The notes: generated by a model not told the origin, from the sequence alone. Numbered from the stretch's first letter, positions 11,211 to 22,694 are shown. The stretch is 64,000 nucleotides of DNA from Chrysogorgia sp. JL179-B06 (GCA_035772405.1 JAYKKM010000508.1:45001-109000); one strand, 5' to 3'. A program made the numbers and translations.

Positions 11211-12078
11211 TTAGCATGGTCACTAAAATTGCATTTGAACCTGTGGCAAAGCTAGTTAGCCGAACCCCTAGGGGTCATTTGCTGATGTTAAATATGTAAA
11301 AAGTTCTCGACACCAACTGCATGGCAGTATTTTGATGCATGATTGCTTTACTGGTTAATGTAATATAAAAATCAAATATTTCAAGGGAGAGCAGGATTTA
11401 GCCAATATCCTTCCTGTAGAGAGAATGTCTTACTGTCTACAAGTGACCAAATGTTTAATGCTATTTAATTTAACATCCTAATCGTGCAGTTTGGCACATA
11501 ATAAATTAACATATTACAATGACCAGAACAGACCAGACAATGTCAGGGCTATTTCAAATTTCCTTTTCACATGTTTCATATCAGCTATAACTTGGTAGTC
11601 ATTTGCCACAGGTTCAAATTATTGCAATTTTAATAACATTGCTAATTAAAGATAATTCAGAATCTATTGTTAGTATTCAGTATCTACTTAGTTAGCCCAT
11701 ACCAACTTGTATTTTTATGGAGTTATGAGTTGTCACAGAGTTGTCAACCCTTGTATTACCGGTAACTAATAATATATTGAAAATTTCTTGATTAATGTCA
11801 ATTCATTCATATTGTAAAACATACACAACAGACTTGAACAGGTCAGTAGAAACAGTGTGGCTTGCATGAGAAAAATAAACTTTTTGAAGTCTCTGATGAC
11901 CCTACAGGCCTAGTGGTGGTGAGGGCAAATTTTCAGTGTCTTAAGGCAGCTAGCTACTCATTAGTAAAGGCATTTTATCCTTTAGGTAGGATATAGCGAT
12001 TTGACTAGACAGTCATTTGCCACAAAAGATAATTTAGGATCTATTGTGGATGTACGGTATGAGATGTCACAGAGCTGT

Positions 12079-12495
12079 TTAAAGTGCCTATCCAGCCTGT
12101 GGGGATTTTACATATGTATGATCTTTGGATTCTCATGAGAAAAATTATAATATATCTTGTCATTTGCAACCCTTTTCCCCTGCTAAAGTTCACAGGAAGT
12201 GACGTCAACACAGGGACACGCGATATTTTGCGGAGTGATTCAGCAATGAAATACAGCAAAAGTTTGTCTTTGAACTTTAAACAGCCTGTTCAGACAAAAT
12301 TCACTCAATAATATTCACTGTTGAATAACACCGCAAAATATTATGTGTCTGCGTTGACGTCACTTCCTGTGAACTTTAACAGGGGAAATGCATGAAGATG
12401 CAATTTTCGAACAACAAGATATACTACATTTCTTTTTGGTAGAACCCAAAGATTACGAATATGTAAAACCCGCACAGGCTGAATAGGCACTTTAA
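12079..12495. mobile_element. MITE with TTAA ends (AGTGCCTATA family), copy 2
   Basis: TTAA at both ends, with AGTGCCTATCCAGCCTGTGG facing its inverse CAGGCTGAATAGGCACT. Inner arms AAGTTCACAGGAAGTGACGT and ACGTCACTTCCTGTGAACTT pair across the middle. Non-coding. Confidence 0.8.
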
Positions 12496-12648
12496 CCCTT
12501 CTACTAAATGGCATCTTTCAGAGCTAATTAAGACATGACTGTCATGTACACAATGTGCAAAAATGTAATACAGAAATTCAAATTTCACAATACATTAGAT
12601 ACTAACCAATTATAAAGAGGACTTTCACACGGTATAAAGCAGAATGTC

Positions 12649-15600
12649 TTTATTTTCTTTTTTCTGTCATGTATGATAATCACACGAAGTTCCCAAATAA
12701 GGCACATGCTTGTTTGGCTATCTCATATGGGGACTGCTGAATTAAGTCAATAAAAACCTGAAATCAATATTATATGTTAGTAAATAAATGCTTTAAATGT
12801 CAATTTTAAAAATGTTAAGAATTGTATTATGTTGAGTAAGTTTAATCATGGACGGTAAATCAAGCATTGTGCATGCTGGGTACCATTGTATGAAATTTAT
12901 GTGAGCATTGTTCTTAAAGTGCCCTTGAGACAACTACAATAATAATAATAATAATAATGAGAATTTCTATATTGTTAATTCATATAACCCAACAAAACAA
13001 ACAACAGACGTTTTACGGCCGTTTTCGCCGCTTACGCAGGGGTTGGCCGGTGGTTCCCCACGACAGTTTCCTCCACTTTCCACGAGCATGTGCATCTTCC
13101 CTCTTCAGCCCACTCTCTCTCATATCCCACTACCTGGCTCCATGTCAACCTTGGCCTTCCTATTCCTCTTGCACCATCATCCTCAAGCGACATACACCTC
13201 TTCACCCAGTCACCTCATCTTTCAGCAGCACATGTCCCAGCCACCTTAATCGGCTCCTCTTTACCACGTCAGACACCGATTCAATACCCATTCTTTCCCT
13301 CAGCTCCTCACTATACGACACACATCCCTCAGCGATACGCCACACATCCACCGCACCATCCGCATCTCTGTCCTCTCCAGTCTATTATTCAGCTCCACAG
13401 TCATGGCCCACGTCTCACTTCCATACACCATAGCACTCCTCACACAGGCCACATACACCTTCAGCTTTAGCAACACTTCATTCCTTGTCACGGTCCCAGA
13501 GAGCTCTTTAAACTTTCCCCATGCACAACGTACCCTTGCCACAGATGCTGAATTTGATCCTCCACCCCCATTCAACATATGCCCCAGGTAACAAAACTTT
13601 TTAACATTCTCTAAATGCACCCCATTGCCCAGATCCATGCTCTCATCTACGTCACTATCCTCTCCATCCTCTGCTCTTTCACACACCTTACAAATAAACG
13701 TATCCACAACTCTAGCCAGTGAGCCTGCCCTTCACGTCTGAGCACCGTTAGTGTACCCATCCACTACAGCCTGTACATCGAATATAATTATTTCCAACAC
13801 CCTTCCCACATATACTACACGGCCACTTCCCTAACTTTTCAACATGACCACTATTCTTCATTGACACCATCACCTTAGTCTTACCAGTGTTCATCTTCAA
13901 AAATAACATCTTCATATTCTTGCCTATAAACATATTCATGTTCTTCCCTATAACCCATTAGCACTTTACAATATGATAGTAACCTAAGTAGATAAATCTT
14001 AAAATTACACTCTTAAATTTACAATTGATAGATAACTATTATAAAAATATATTAAAGTCTTAAAAATATTAAAAATAAAAATTATGTATAAGCTGCTGCC
14101 CTATTAAGCTTCGAGGAATATAATTTGTCGAGGTTAATAAATGTTCACATTTGCCAGAAAAGATAAACAATAAAAAGTTGTTTATGGAGATTAGGCAGGA
14201 ACTAAAATAATCAGACATACAGAAGAATCCATAATTCACTATATACAGGAACTTAGTGGCGTTCGGTTCTTGCCCCATTGTAATATGCAATAATTTATAT
14301 AACTCAAATTGTGATTATACTTACACCTGGGACGAGACTTGCTGTTATCACAAATACTTGTTGGACTACAAGTCGTTGTTGTATCAGTCAATTTCCAGTT
14401 AAATGTTGTTAGTAAAGTTAGGTATAGTTGCAGTGTGATGTTTGTAAAGTTGTAAAGGTTTTGCTGTGCAAGCTGTGTTATTTGTGATAACGGCAAGACT
14501 CGTCCCAGGATTTAAATACCGTAATTAACCTAATTCTCTGCCATCTGAGTTCCAGTGGCTCAATGGTTAGAGCATCTATCTAGCGTTCAGAAGGTTACGG
14601 GTTCGAGTCCTGTCTGGTGCTCAGAGTTTTTCTGAGTATTGACAACTTAACACAGCTTGCACAGCAAAACCTTTACAACTTTACAAACATCAAGCTGCAA
14701 CTACCTAACTTTAACTGGAAATTGAATGTCACAACAACGACTTGTAGTCCAACAAGTATCTGTGATAACGGCAAGACTCGTCCCATGGTTTAAATACCGT
14801 AATTAACCTTGCTCTGCCATCTGAGTTCCAGTGGCTCAATGGTTAGAGCGTTTGTCTAGCGTTCAGAAGGTTACAGGTTCGAATCCTGTCTGGTGCTCAG
14901 AGTTTTTCTGAGTATTGACAACTTAACACACTTGCACAGCAAAACCTTTACAACTTTGCTCAACACTCATGCTAGAGTGAGATGCTGATGATACAGTAAA
15001 GGTATTGTAGTATATGAACACACATGATGTATGAAGTAACTACAAACTGTGCAATATGCCAATAATATTTTCTTGATGTCACCTACAACAGACTTGTATG
15101 GACCAGTAGAAACTAGAAGCAGTATGGCTTGCATGAGAAAAACAAACTTACCAATTGAATTGGCAATGTCAATATTGCGAACTTTGATATAAATAATTTC
15201 AAAGTATGTTAAGGTCGGGTGACACGTGCGATTTTTTTCTCGCGCCGGCAACGCAACGGGTCAAATTTCATTGCGTGGCCCGCGCTAGCGAAGTGGTTAC
15301 ACGAGCAATGATAGCTTAGCCGCGTCGGAATTATTAACATGAAAAAAATAGGGAACTATAGTGTTTTGCCAACATCACACCAACATGGCGTCGAAGAAAG
15401 AACTCGTGGTCATAGCAATGCTTTTGTTGGAAGAGCCGGATGACGAAGAGGATATAAAAGAAGAAAAACGTATTTGGAGCCGACCCTGGCTTTTAGCCGA
15501 GAAACAACAAAGGTTATAGTCAGCTTCTTCCTGATTTAACTTCCCACAACACACCAGGATTTGAGAAATTTATGCGAAAACCTATCTGAAACGCTTTATA

Positions 15601-16359
15601 AGAAAGACACAGTAATGCGTGAATCAATCAAGCCAGCAGAAATACTCTTGTATAGAAACAGAAAGAAACGAGCCTGCGCTACAGCACACTGGCCATACAA
15701 AAGCGAATTTCATTGGTTGGCTTAAAATAATCATTGCGTTTCCTGCTGAAACAATGCTTGGGTAATTTGATATTTTCGGCAATCGTTGCCGAAAGTTCAA
15801 ACATTTCAACTTTCCGCAACGATTGCCGAACGCATCGGGTTACAATTGCGTTACCGCGCCAGATATGCGACACGTGCAATTTCATCACTCGCGCCGGCAA
15901 CGCAATGAAATTTGACCCGTTGCGTTGCCGGCGCGAGAGAAAAATCGCACGTGTCACCCGACCTTTAAGCTGATAGTAAAGCCTTCGCTAAAATCGAATC
16001 TGGAAAAATATAACAACTATCTACGTCAAAATATGAGTATTTATCTCAAACTTTAAGTGTGATTCAAACCAAATTGTCAGCCAAACCCTCAACATAAAGG
16101 CAAACACAACTCAAATATTAACCTCTGAAATAACCATCCAATCCTTTGATTACAATACGTATGAAAACAAATAATTGAATAAGAACAGGTAATAAATAAA
16201 TGCGCATTATTAAACAGCTTATCTAATAGCTAGTTGCTGACTCGGACTCAAATGATATACAAATATATAATGATTAAACTGAATGTGACTTACGGTCGTA
16301 CCTTCAAAATTCTGTCGATAATCTTCGTCTACAGCCCATGATTCGGAAAGCAACGAGTC
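12649..16359 (-). CDS. Spliced host gene of unknown function (exons at 16302-16359, ~15050-15127, 12680-12757)
   Basis: Minus strand. Exon 1 (16302-16359) encodes DSLLSESWAVDEDYRQNFE and ends at GAAG|GTACG. Exon 2 starts at 15127 after a CATGCAAG acceptor and, in the same phase, encodes STGPYKSVVGDIKKILLAYC; its 3' end is uncertain. The last exon (12680-12757) follows TTGATTTCAG, encodes 25 residues (FIDLIQQSPYEIAKQAC core) and a stop, with an AATAAA signal about 25 bp further (12649-12654). No domain is recognised. Introns hold a LINE, SINEs and a Harbinger element. A decayed, inverted copy lies at 50.4-54.2 kb, where exon 1 has stops. Confidence 0.5.
12941..13939 (-). pseudogene. LINE (non-LTR retrotransposon) 3' end: RT C-terminus, broken
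   Basis: From 13939 down it encodes a cysteine motif (WPCSICGKGVGNN), then FCYLGHMLNGGGG, then MVYGSETWAMTVELNNRLER and the conserved MRMVRWMCGVSLRD, ending near 13012 in WGTTGQPL. This is the usual C-terminal RT/post-RT region of cnidarian non-LTR elements. Several frame changes break it. The 3' tail is (ATT)n at 12940-12958, in the intron of the gene at 12.7-16.4 kb. The upstream endonuclease and most of the RT are missing, as expected for 5' truncation. Confidence 0.8.
13940..14317. other. Intronic/intergenic AT-rich DNA
   Basis: No gene, SINE end or inverted repeat recognised in this 380-bp stretch. Confidence 0.4.
14318..14510 (-). repeat. Inverted SINE body next to the tandem SINE pair
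   Basis: Minus-strand copy of the body found at 14640-14780 (CTTGCACAGCAAAACCTTTA and CTTGTAGTCCAACAAGTATT). Together with the next copies it makes an inverted plus tandem arrangement. Confidence 0.65.
14511..14786 (+). repeat. tRNA-derived SINE, tandem unit 1
   Basis: Box A GGCTCAATGGTTAGAGC and box B GGTTCGAGTCC, followed by TTTTTCTGAGTATTGACAAC. The unit recurs 276 bp downstream. The head GAGTTCCAGTGGCTCAATGG is close to the SINEs at 3.2-3.7 kb, so they share a tRNA-like promoter. Confidence 0.7.
14787..14960 (+). repeat. tRNA-derived SINE, tandem unit 2 (3' truncated)
   Basis: Second tandem unit with box A GGCTCAATGGTTAGAGCG and box B GGTTCGAATCC, breaking off within the CAGCAAAACCTTTACAAC body. 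A fragment of the same body also lies at 37100-37150. Confidence 0.7.
15212..15964 (+). mobile_element. Deleted PIF/Harbinger element, 753 bp, TTA target duplication
   Basis: Inverted ends AGGTCGGGTGACACGTGCGA (right end matches on the complement), with the repeat extending about 65 bp, flanked by TTA on both sides. The related inverted block at 50.9 kb lacks the insertion, showing the empty site. The interior keeps an N-terminal transposase remnant. Confidence 0.9.
15385..15650 (+). pseudogene. Harbinger transposase N-terminal remnant
   Basis: Starts at an ATG at 15385 (MASKKELVVIAMLLLEEPDD), then RIWSRPWLLAEK, the usual arginine/tryptophan-rich start of Harbinger transposases. After a frame break comes a stretch like the GFEKFMRKP and KDTVMRESIKPAE segments of the family. 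The catalytic DDE domain is absent. It lies inside the Harbinger inverted repeats and cannot be functional. Confidence 0.7.
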
Positions 16360-16806
16360 CTTTTGAAATCATCACAAAATACAGCTAAGAAATTCAAATT
16401 AAATATCGAAATATAACGATCTCATCAAACACCAATAAACCTCAAGTTCGCATTCAAACATTTCGAAATGGCCGCGTGGTTATGAATCATGATATCCCAT
16501 CATCCTATTCATCGGAGCATCGTGGAGGGGGCGGGCGGACCTCGTACCCTGGATCTTATCTCCGCTCCCGGCTCCTTGCCGCTTTGTTCGCTTTATGTTC
16601 GCACACTCTCCTCCGCAGAGGCTACTTGCGTTTTTATTTGTAGTAATAATGTAATATACTATAGGTGGGCTATTCGCTTGTATTAGACTCACAGGGTGTT
16701 TTGGGGACACGTGTAGAGAATGGGGATGCGAAATTGCAAGACTCTAAAAAAGCGCAAGAAGTGATGTTCGCATTTAATATTTTATTTGGTTATATTTTAT
16801 TAATTA

Positions 16807-17253
16807 TTAACTCTTTCCTTACCGGCCCAGTCAAAATGGGTCGTAGAAGTCCCGCAAAGTCGTCAATCGAAAAACACGGCACACGGTAACGCAAGATTAA
16901 AAATTGAAATTCGACAAGCGCCAGGAACATGAGATCCACGCCAAGTTTGAATTGATTTCATAAACAACTCTGCGATTGGTCGCATTTTGAGTTTTCAAGA
17001 TGCTACGCGGGCGTGCAAGATGGCCTTTTCTAGAAAAATGTAAATTTTTCAACCTGATTTATGATAATTAATGCTAATTGATATTAACATCATGTGTGTT
17101 GTTCGGCACATTTAGAAGCACAAGTAAAAGCCGGTTTGTTGGGCTTTCAGAAAATGTATAGCTTTGCAAACAGTTATGGTTATTTCAGAGATATCAATAG
17201 AACAAAGAGGTGGTTCAATTTTCGATGTTTTCAGCCTGTCAGGAAAGAGTTAA
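16807..17253. mobile_element. MITE with TTAA ends (CTCTTTCCT family)
   Basis: TTAACTCTTTCCTTACCGGC at the left faces TTAACTCTTTCCTGACAGGC at the right end on the complement, with TTAA at both borders. No transposase. A second, right-truncated copy is at 17732-18024. Confidence 0.8.
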
Positions 17254-17731
17254 TAAGAAATAGCAGGTAAATTGAAAATAATCGAAGAAAAAGCGCGGGA
17301 GAAAAAGAAGTTTATTATCTGTTGAATTGAAAATAATCAATGTCAATACAGTTTAACAAAGCAAAAAATTGTCAGTGAGAAAAAATGAACCCCCTTCTCT
17401 GCTCCCCCTACCCCCCTCAACGAGAGGTTACAGTATAAGGGTTACCTTCAGTAGAGTCGCTGCAGAGATCCCACCCGCACCGGTCCACCCGCACGGGGAG
17501 CTCATACTTTAAAATATATACGCAAGCTATTTATACACCACAAAGACAATACTTTCTATGCATGTGGGTCAAAAAGGTCAACATTCACCGTGTTTAGAAA
17601 TGTAGGAAATAATTAACCAAATTGGCTTAAAATTTGATAAGTGTGTTGCTTAGCCGACTTACAACGATGATGAAAAAATTTAGGTGAAAATATAAAATTG
17701 ATCGATGCAAAAAAATATAGGCCATTGTATA
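17254..17731. other. Spacer between the two MITE copies
   Basis: Contains CCTTCTCTGCTCCCCCTACC and a GC-richer stretch (ACCCGCACGGGGAGC) but no gene or recognisable element. Confidence 0.3.
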
Positions 17732-18024
17732 TTAACTCTTTCCTTACCGGCCCAGTCAAAATGGCTCGTAGAAGACCCGCAAAGTCGTCAATCGAAAAGA
17801 CGGCAAACGGTAACGCAAGATTAAAAAATTGAAATTGTACAAGCGCCAGGAACATGAGATCCACTCACACGCCCAAGTTTTATTTTATTTCATAAACAAC
17901 TCTGCGATTGGTAGCATTTTGAGTTTTCAAGATGCTACGCGTGCGTGCAAGATGGCCTTTTCTAGAAAAAATGTAAATTTTTTCAACCTGATTTATGACA
18001 ATTAATGCTAATTTATATTAACAT
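17732..18024. mobile_element. Truncated second copy of the CTCTTTCCT MITE
   Basis: About 290 bp nearly identical to 16807-17095 in the same orientation, lacking the right end. Together the two give a direct repeat about 925 bp apart, which could be mistaken for LTRs, but the complete copy has inverted ends. Confidence 0.75.
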
Positions 18025-18554
18025 AACCGCTCCCCGCCCGTCCAGTCCGTTCTGCGCATGTGTGATATTACAGACGTGCCGGACTCCATATGTCAACAAA
18101 ACTCCAACGGAATAGATTTTCGACAGTTCGAAAGCGAGTATTCGTCAAGGTGGCGATGGCGCGAGTGGTATTTAAATATATTATCCACATTTAGGAACAG
18201 AAAGCTTCTTATAACACGCTTTTTATGCGAAAAAGCTCAAGCGTGGAAAACAAATCCGCAATACTTCATGTTCAATGTTTTATATAATGCAATGTAAACA
18301 AACGATGTAAACAGAAACGTGAACATAAGATCTTCCATCTTGGCAGGGGCATATGTATATACATCTCAGGTTTTTGGGATATTACATCTGGGTCATCCGC
18401 CATGCGCAATGAAGAGAAAATGTGAATAAATTATGTCACGTTAAAGTGAAACACATCGAAGGCATTCATAAACGTAGAAAGCTTCGCTCTACAAAACGAT
18501 CGAAAACAACGTATATATAATGGAACTGAGTTCAGCAAAGTCAGTTGTAAATGT
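18025..18554. other. Unassigned DNA with one small open frame
   Basis: An open frame at 18058-18297 (79 codons, SSRWRWREWYLN) has no recognised domain and no splice or promoter support. It may be a transposon fragment. Confidence 0.3.
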
Positions 18555-19040
18555 TCACATTATAATGGTGAAAGTTGAACACTGGACTTTTGTGGTGGAG
18601 CTGTTTTGTTGTTCGTTGAATGTGATCGACTGATTGTTGACAACTGTTCTTGACTGTGCATCAAGTTGTCCAAAAGAAACTGAAGGAACATCCGCTGAAC
18701 TGCTGCCTTCTTGCGTAGAAATCTGGTTCACTTTATTATCTGGATTTGTTTGATTCACGATTGCAGGAATTGTTGAGTCGTTGGAGCTAATGTATCTGCT
18801 CAAAATCGACGACATGATGTCCTGTTGACGTGCGGATGGGCGGATGCTGTAAGACTCGATGGATGTATCGGATTTATGGCAGGTTACAGACTTTATTAAA
18901 CGTGTTTCTACATGAGCATTGACCAAAACCGTGATGGAAGTTGCTCTTTTAGAGTGATTTGTGAAAGGAGGCTCAATACCAGCTCTTTTGGTCATCACGC
19001 GAAGCAAATTGTCCAGCGTAGCTTCGCTGACTGGCATGTT
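18555..19040 (-). pseudogene. Crypton-type tyrosine recombinase, C-terminal part
   Basis: The minus-strand frame keeps the C-terminal catalytic core: FTNHSKRAT (the HxxR box), then VTCHKSDTSIESYS (histidine box and candidate catalytic tyrosine), followed by a serine/asparagine-rich tail typical of the DUF3504/Crypton relatives of metazoans. Only about 160 residues remain. The catalytic domain N-terminus, with the first arginine, is missing. The 5' side stops at the EnSpm fragment, so one element was inserted into or joined to the other at about 19040. In the family, this enzyme excises and integrates a circular intermediate. Confidence 0.7.
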
Positions 19041-20033
19041 TGAATACCAAAACACCCAGTGGAAAGATGGCAGTTTATTCTTTGGACAAGAACGTCGTTA
19101 TGGGATTATGATGAACGTAGACTGGTTTCAGCCTTTCAAGCGTCGAGTTAATTACTCCGTTGGTGTGATCTATTTTGTTTTGATGAACTTGCCCCGAAGA
19201 GAGCGATTCAAACTCGAGAATGTCATCATAGCTGGTATTATTCCTCCTTTCGAAAAAGAGCATGGTTTAAATACATTTCTTGAACCAATTGTTGATGAGC
19301 TTCAACCCCTTTGGACGGGTATCCCATTGTCAAGCAGCTTAAGTCCTGTTGCATTGAAGTTTGTTGTTGCACTACTGTGTGTTGCAGCAGATATACCAGC
19401 TGCAAGGAAAGCGTGTGGCTTCAAAAGCCATGCTGCAAACAAAGGTTGCTCAAAATGTTTAAAGAATTTTCCTGGTGGTTTTGCAGTGAAGAAAGATTAT
19501 TCAGGTTTAGAACGCCAAAGCTGGCCAGAAACGTTGCAACATCGCCCATAGAAGGTACTCGCAGAAATTAAACAGAGCAAAATCGAAGAAAGATTACCAC
19601 AAAATTGCCAAAAAATATGGAATTCATTACAGTGTTTTAGTGACATTGCAGTACTTTGATTCAGTACGCTTTCATGTTATTGATTCGATGCACAATTTGT
19701 TTCTTGGCATTGCAAAACGAACGTGGAAAATATGGAAAGAAAATTATTTTTCGAAAGCACAGTTAGCGGAGATCAACAGGAAAGTTAAATAAATGAACAT
19801 ATCAACTGATGTTGGGAGAATTGGTAATAAAATATCTTCAAACTATGGAACATTGACTGCTCAAGAGTGGAAAAACTGGACCAACTTACACTCAATGTAT
19901 GTCCTTTCTGGTATTTTACCGCCAAACCACATGTTAATTTGGGAACGGTTTGTTCTCGCGTCACGTATCTTATGCCAGCCTGTTATCACCAGAGAAGAAG
20001 TATTGAAAGCAGATGCACTTTTAGAATAGTATT
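19036..20033 (+). pseudogene. EnSpm/CACTA transposase (TNP2-like), broken
   Basis: Plus strand. Contains GIMMNVDWFQPFKRRVNYSV, then VIYFVLMNLPRRERFK and NVIIAGIIPPFEKE, then AARKACGFKSHAANKGCSKC (zinc-like cysteines), then DSMHNLFLGIAKRTWKIW and, after an in-frame stop, DVGRIGNKISSNYGTLTAQE. This order is that of TNP2-type transposases. The frame changes near 19550 and stops at 19790. N- and C-terminal parts are missing. It runs directly into the viral DNA polymerase fragment. Confidence 0.85.
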
Positions 20034-20860
20034 GTGAAGATTATTTGAATCATGAACAGATTAGTTTAGATAAAGATAAATAGAAAAAAATCCCGGTTTA
20101 AGAACTATAGCGAAAACGTTATTAAATTCGTTGTGGGGTAAATTTGCGCAAAATGAAAATAACACGCAAGTTGCTTTTTTAAATGATTATGAGGAATTAA
20201 TATTTTTAGCTAACGATAGGGGTAAAAAATAATTAACGTCTTTAAATGTTATTAATGATACTCTTTTACGTTGTACATATGAAAATGTAGATGAATCTAC
20301 AGTAGCTTTAAAAACGGGTAATGTTGTTATCGCATGTTTTGTTACAGCTTATGCACGTTTACAATTATATGATTTGATTGAAAAATTAGGAAGACAAGTT
20401 TTATATTTTGATACCGATTCGGTTATCTATGTGTGTGATGAAAATACTTGTTCGATGAAAAACGGTAATTATTTAGGAGAATTAACCGATGAATTAAAAG
20501 AAAATGAAAGGATTACTCGATTTTGTTCAACAGGACCTAAATGTTATTCTTATATTACTAATTTAAACGAAGAAGTAGTTCATGTAAAATGATTTTCTTT
20601 AAAAATAAAGGGAAACATTAAATTTCTTAAATTTTAAAACATTAAATAAATGTATTGAAGATAAAGATCAAATCATTACAATTAGATATGAAAATAAAAT
20701 ATGTAAAGACAAATTAAATAATATTTTTATTAATAGTGAAATTAAAAAAATTTTATTTACTTTTAATAAACGTATTGTTAAAAATAATTTTACTACAATT
20801 CCCTGCGGATATTTAGAAGAAGAAGAAGAACAAGAAGAAGAACAAGAAATGGACACATAG
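20034..20860 (+). pseudogene. Polinton family-B DNA polymerase, C-terminal third, broken
   Basis: Shows LLNSLWGKFAQ (the KxxxNSxYG-type palm motif), then YFDTDSVIY (the metal-binding YxDTDS motif), then STGPKCYSY (thumb). The frame contains an internal stop near 20229 and another break near 20590. The last part ends in a glutamate-rich tail. Protein-primed polymerases of Polintons replicate the element's linear DNA. Here the exonuclease and protein-priming parts are absent, cut off by the EnSpm fragment. Confidence 0.85.
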
Positions 20861-21424
20861 ACTCGTGTCGTTTTGTTTTTTAATCATACATTGAGTTTTC
20901 TCAAAAAATAAAAATTCTTCCCCTCCAGTTTCAATATATTCCCACACCTTACAGTCGTCTTGTTGTTCATTATCACTTTCACTTTCAAACCCATACTCAT
21001 ATATCATGTTCGCAATTGTCTTATTGTTGTTTTGGGAGGGGTTAAACACCCCTTCCCATAAGCTTTCTTCTTCGCCTTCATCATCATCGTCATCTTTGTC
21101 ATCATCTCTTCGTCGTCATCATCGTCTTCATCATCACTGCCTTCATCATCATCACGGTCTTCATCACATCCTTCATCACCGGCTTCATCATTGTCATTGT
21201 CATCGCCTTCGTTGTCTTCCCCATTTATCACAGCCACATTCATGCTTTCTTTATTTTCATTTATGGGGTGGAAAAACCTTGTATCGAATTCGATATCGAT
21301 ATCCACAATATTTCTCCACCATCTTCTTCCTCCACACGATGTGTTCCATTCTTTCTTATTCTTCTTCTTCTTCTTAGCTTTTTCTCATAGGCTCTCTGTA
21401 GATCGTTTAGTTTGTACTGCATCG
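20813..21424 (-). pseudogene. Acidic low-complexity viral protein, frameshifted
   Basis: Antisense to and overlapping the polymerase tail. Three frame pieces: a basic start at about 21424 (LNDLQRAYEKKLRRRRR), a middle dominated by aspartate and glutamate (21070-21306), and a C-terminal part with NMIYEYGFESESDNEQQDD. The frame breaks fall within the GAT/GAA-rich repeat, where slippage is easy. No domain recognised. Very acidic proteins are common in large DNA viruses, but the function is unknown. Confidence 0.4.
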
Positions 21425-21527
21425 TGCTAGCGTTTACATAATCACGTACTGTTTATGCGTTACTATAGTTACGACATCCAAGTTTATCCGAGGTAGGTGT
21501 TATGATGTTTAAATAATTTCGGGTATG

Positions 21528-21765
21528 TTAAAATCAAAGTCCAAATTCATATCATGACCTTATATGGTTATGTATAGTCAAGGTCGTTATATGTTTAAAA
21601 ATATACACCACGCAAAAATCAAAGTCCAAACTCATATCATAACCTTATATGGAATCTATACTTATGATCGTTATTGTGTAAAAATATAAAATCAAAGTCC
21701 AAAAAATCATGCCATGATCTTATAGGGTTATGTATAGTCAACTTTGTTATAAAAACTTTTAAATT
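21528..21765 (+). promoter_or_regulatory. Three direct repeats (~85 bp) upstream of the ATPase gene
   Basis: AAAATCAAAGTCCAAA occurs at about 21530, 21615 and 21688, each followed by CATATCATGACCTTATATGG-like text and a GTATAGTCAA variant. The block ends 40 bp before the ATPase start codon. Repeated units at this place suggest a promoter or replication-associated region. That role is inference. Confidence 0.45.
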
Positions 21766-21807
21766 CTTATAAATATCTATATTTCCTTTTGATTTTAGAC
21801 GTGTAAA

Positions 21808-22455
21808 ATGAATGGTGTTTCACTACCATTTCATCACCCGTTTATGTTAACATTGTGCGGTCCTAGTCAATGTGGAAAAACATTTTGGATTTTACAATTA
21901 CTAAATTATATTGAGACGATAACACCAAAAAGTACGAAAATAGTTTATCTTTATTCGATATATCAACCCTTATACGATAAACTGCATACGATTTTGGAAG
22001 AGAAAAAATGAATTTCGAATTTATGGATTGTAATAAGGGTATACTCGATATTACAGATATATAAACACATTCGTCTGATAATACTTTAATTATTTAGACG
22101 ATCTTATGTTAGTTGCTAAAAGTCGTCAAAAGAAAATCTTGATAAAATTGATAATATTGCAACTCAAAATGTTCATCGTCGTAATGTAAGCGTAATTTTT
22201 GCATGTCAAAACTTATCTTTCAGTAATGGTAAGTTGCGAAATTTACATATCAACAGTCATTATTATATCATGTTTAAAAATTTAGGTGATTGTAGAAATA
22301 TCTATACAATATGTGATAATAAGAAAATAAATATAAATTAATTTGAAAAAATATCAGCAGATATTAATAAACACCCCTATGGATATTTATTATTTGATAA
22401 TTTTAATAAGGGGTATGATAATTGTAGAATAAGAACAAATATATTTCCTAAATGA
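21808..22455 (+). pseudogene. Polinton packaging ATPase (FtsK/HerA/A32 type), broken
   Basis: The ATG at 21808 opens a 67-codon frame with the Walker A motif GPSQCGKT (residues 18-25). After a stop and frame change, 22179-22215 keeps RNVSVIFACQN, the sensor-like segment of this family, followed by KPYGYLLFDN-like and RTNIFP text ending at 22455. The Walker B region lies in the scrambled stretch near 22090-22110. The enzyme pumps DNA into the capsid. The order and the RTNIFP ending match Polinton ATPases. It cannot be translated in full. Confidence 0.85.
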
Positions 22456-22694
22456 AAAAAACATTGTATATGAATTGTGTTAAAAAAAATTTCGTCAATT
22501 TATAAATAAAGAACCTTTTTTTATTTTGTCTTATTGCTATATAAAAAAAAAATAGCGTTGTCGTGTAAAAACAAACAAAATTCATAGAAGTTTTATCAAC
22601 GAAAAAGAAAAAAAAATCAATACAATTAAAAGGGAAAAAATAAATTTGGAAAACTTTTTCTCGAGACGCAAAACATACCTATATTTATATTCCC

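Noticed and set aside
13043..13591. Plus-strand serine/proline-rich frames
   Set aside because: They are antisense shadows of the LINE reverse transcriptase end on the minus strand.
16807..18024. Direct 285-bp repeats as LTRs of a retrotransposon
   Set aside because: The first copy has its own inverted right end and TTAA borders, so these are two MITE copies. No gag or pol lies between.
21006..21377. Histidine/serine-rich plus-strand frames
   Set aside because: Antisense of an aspartate/glutamate-rich GAT/GAA tract. The minus-strand acidic reading fits viral context better.
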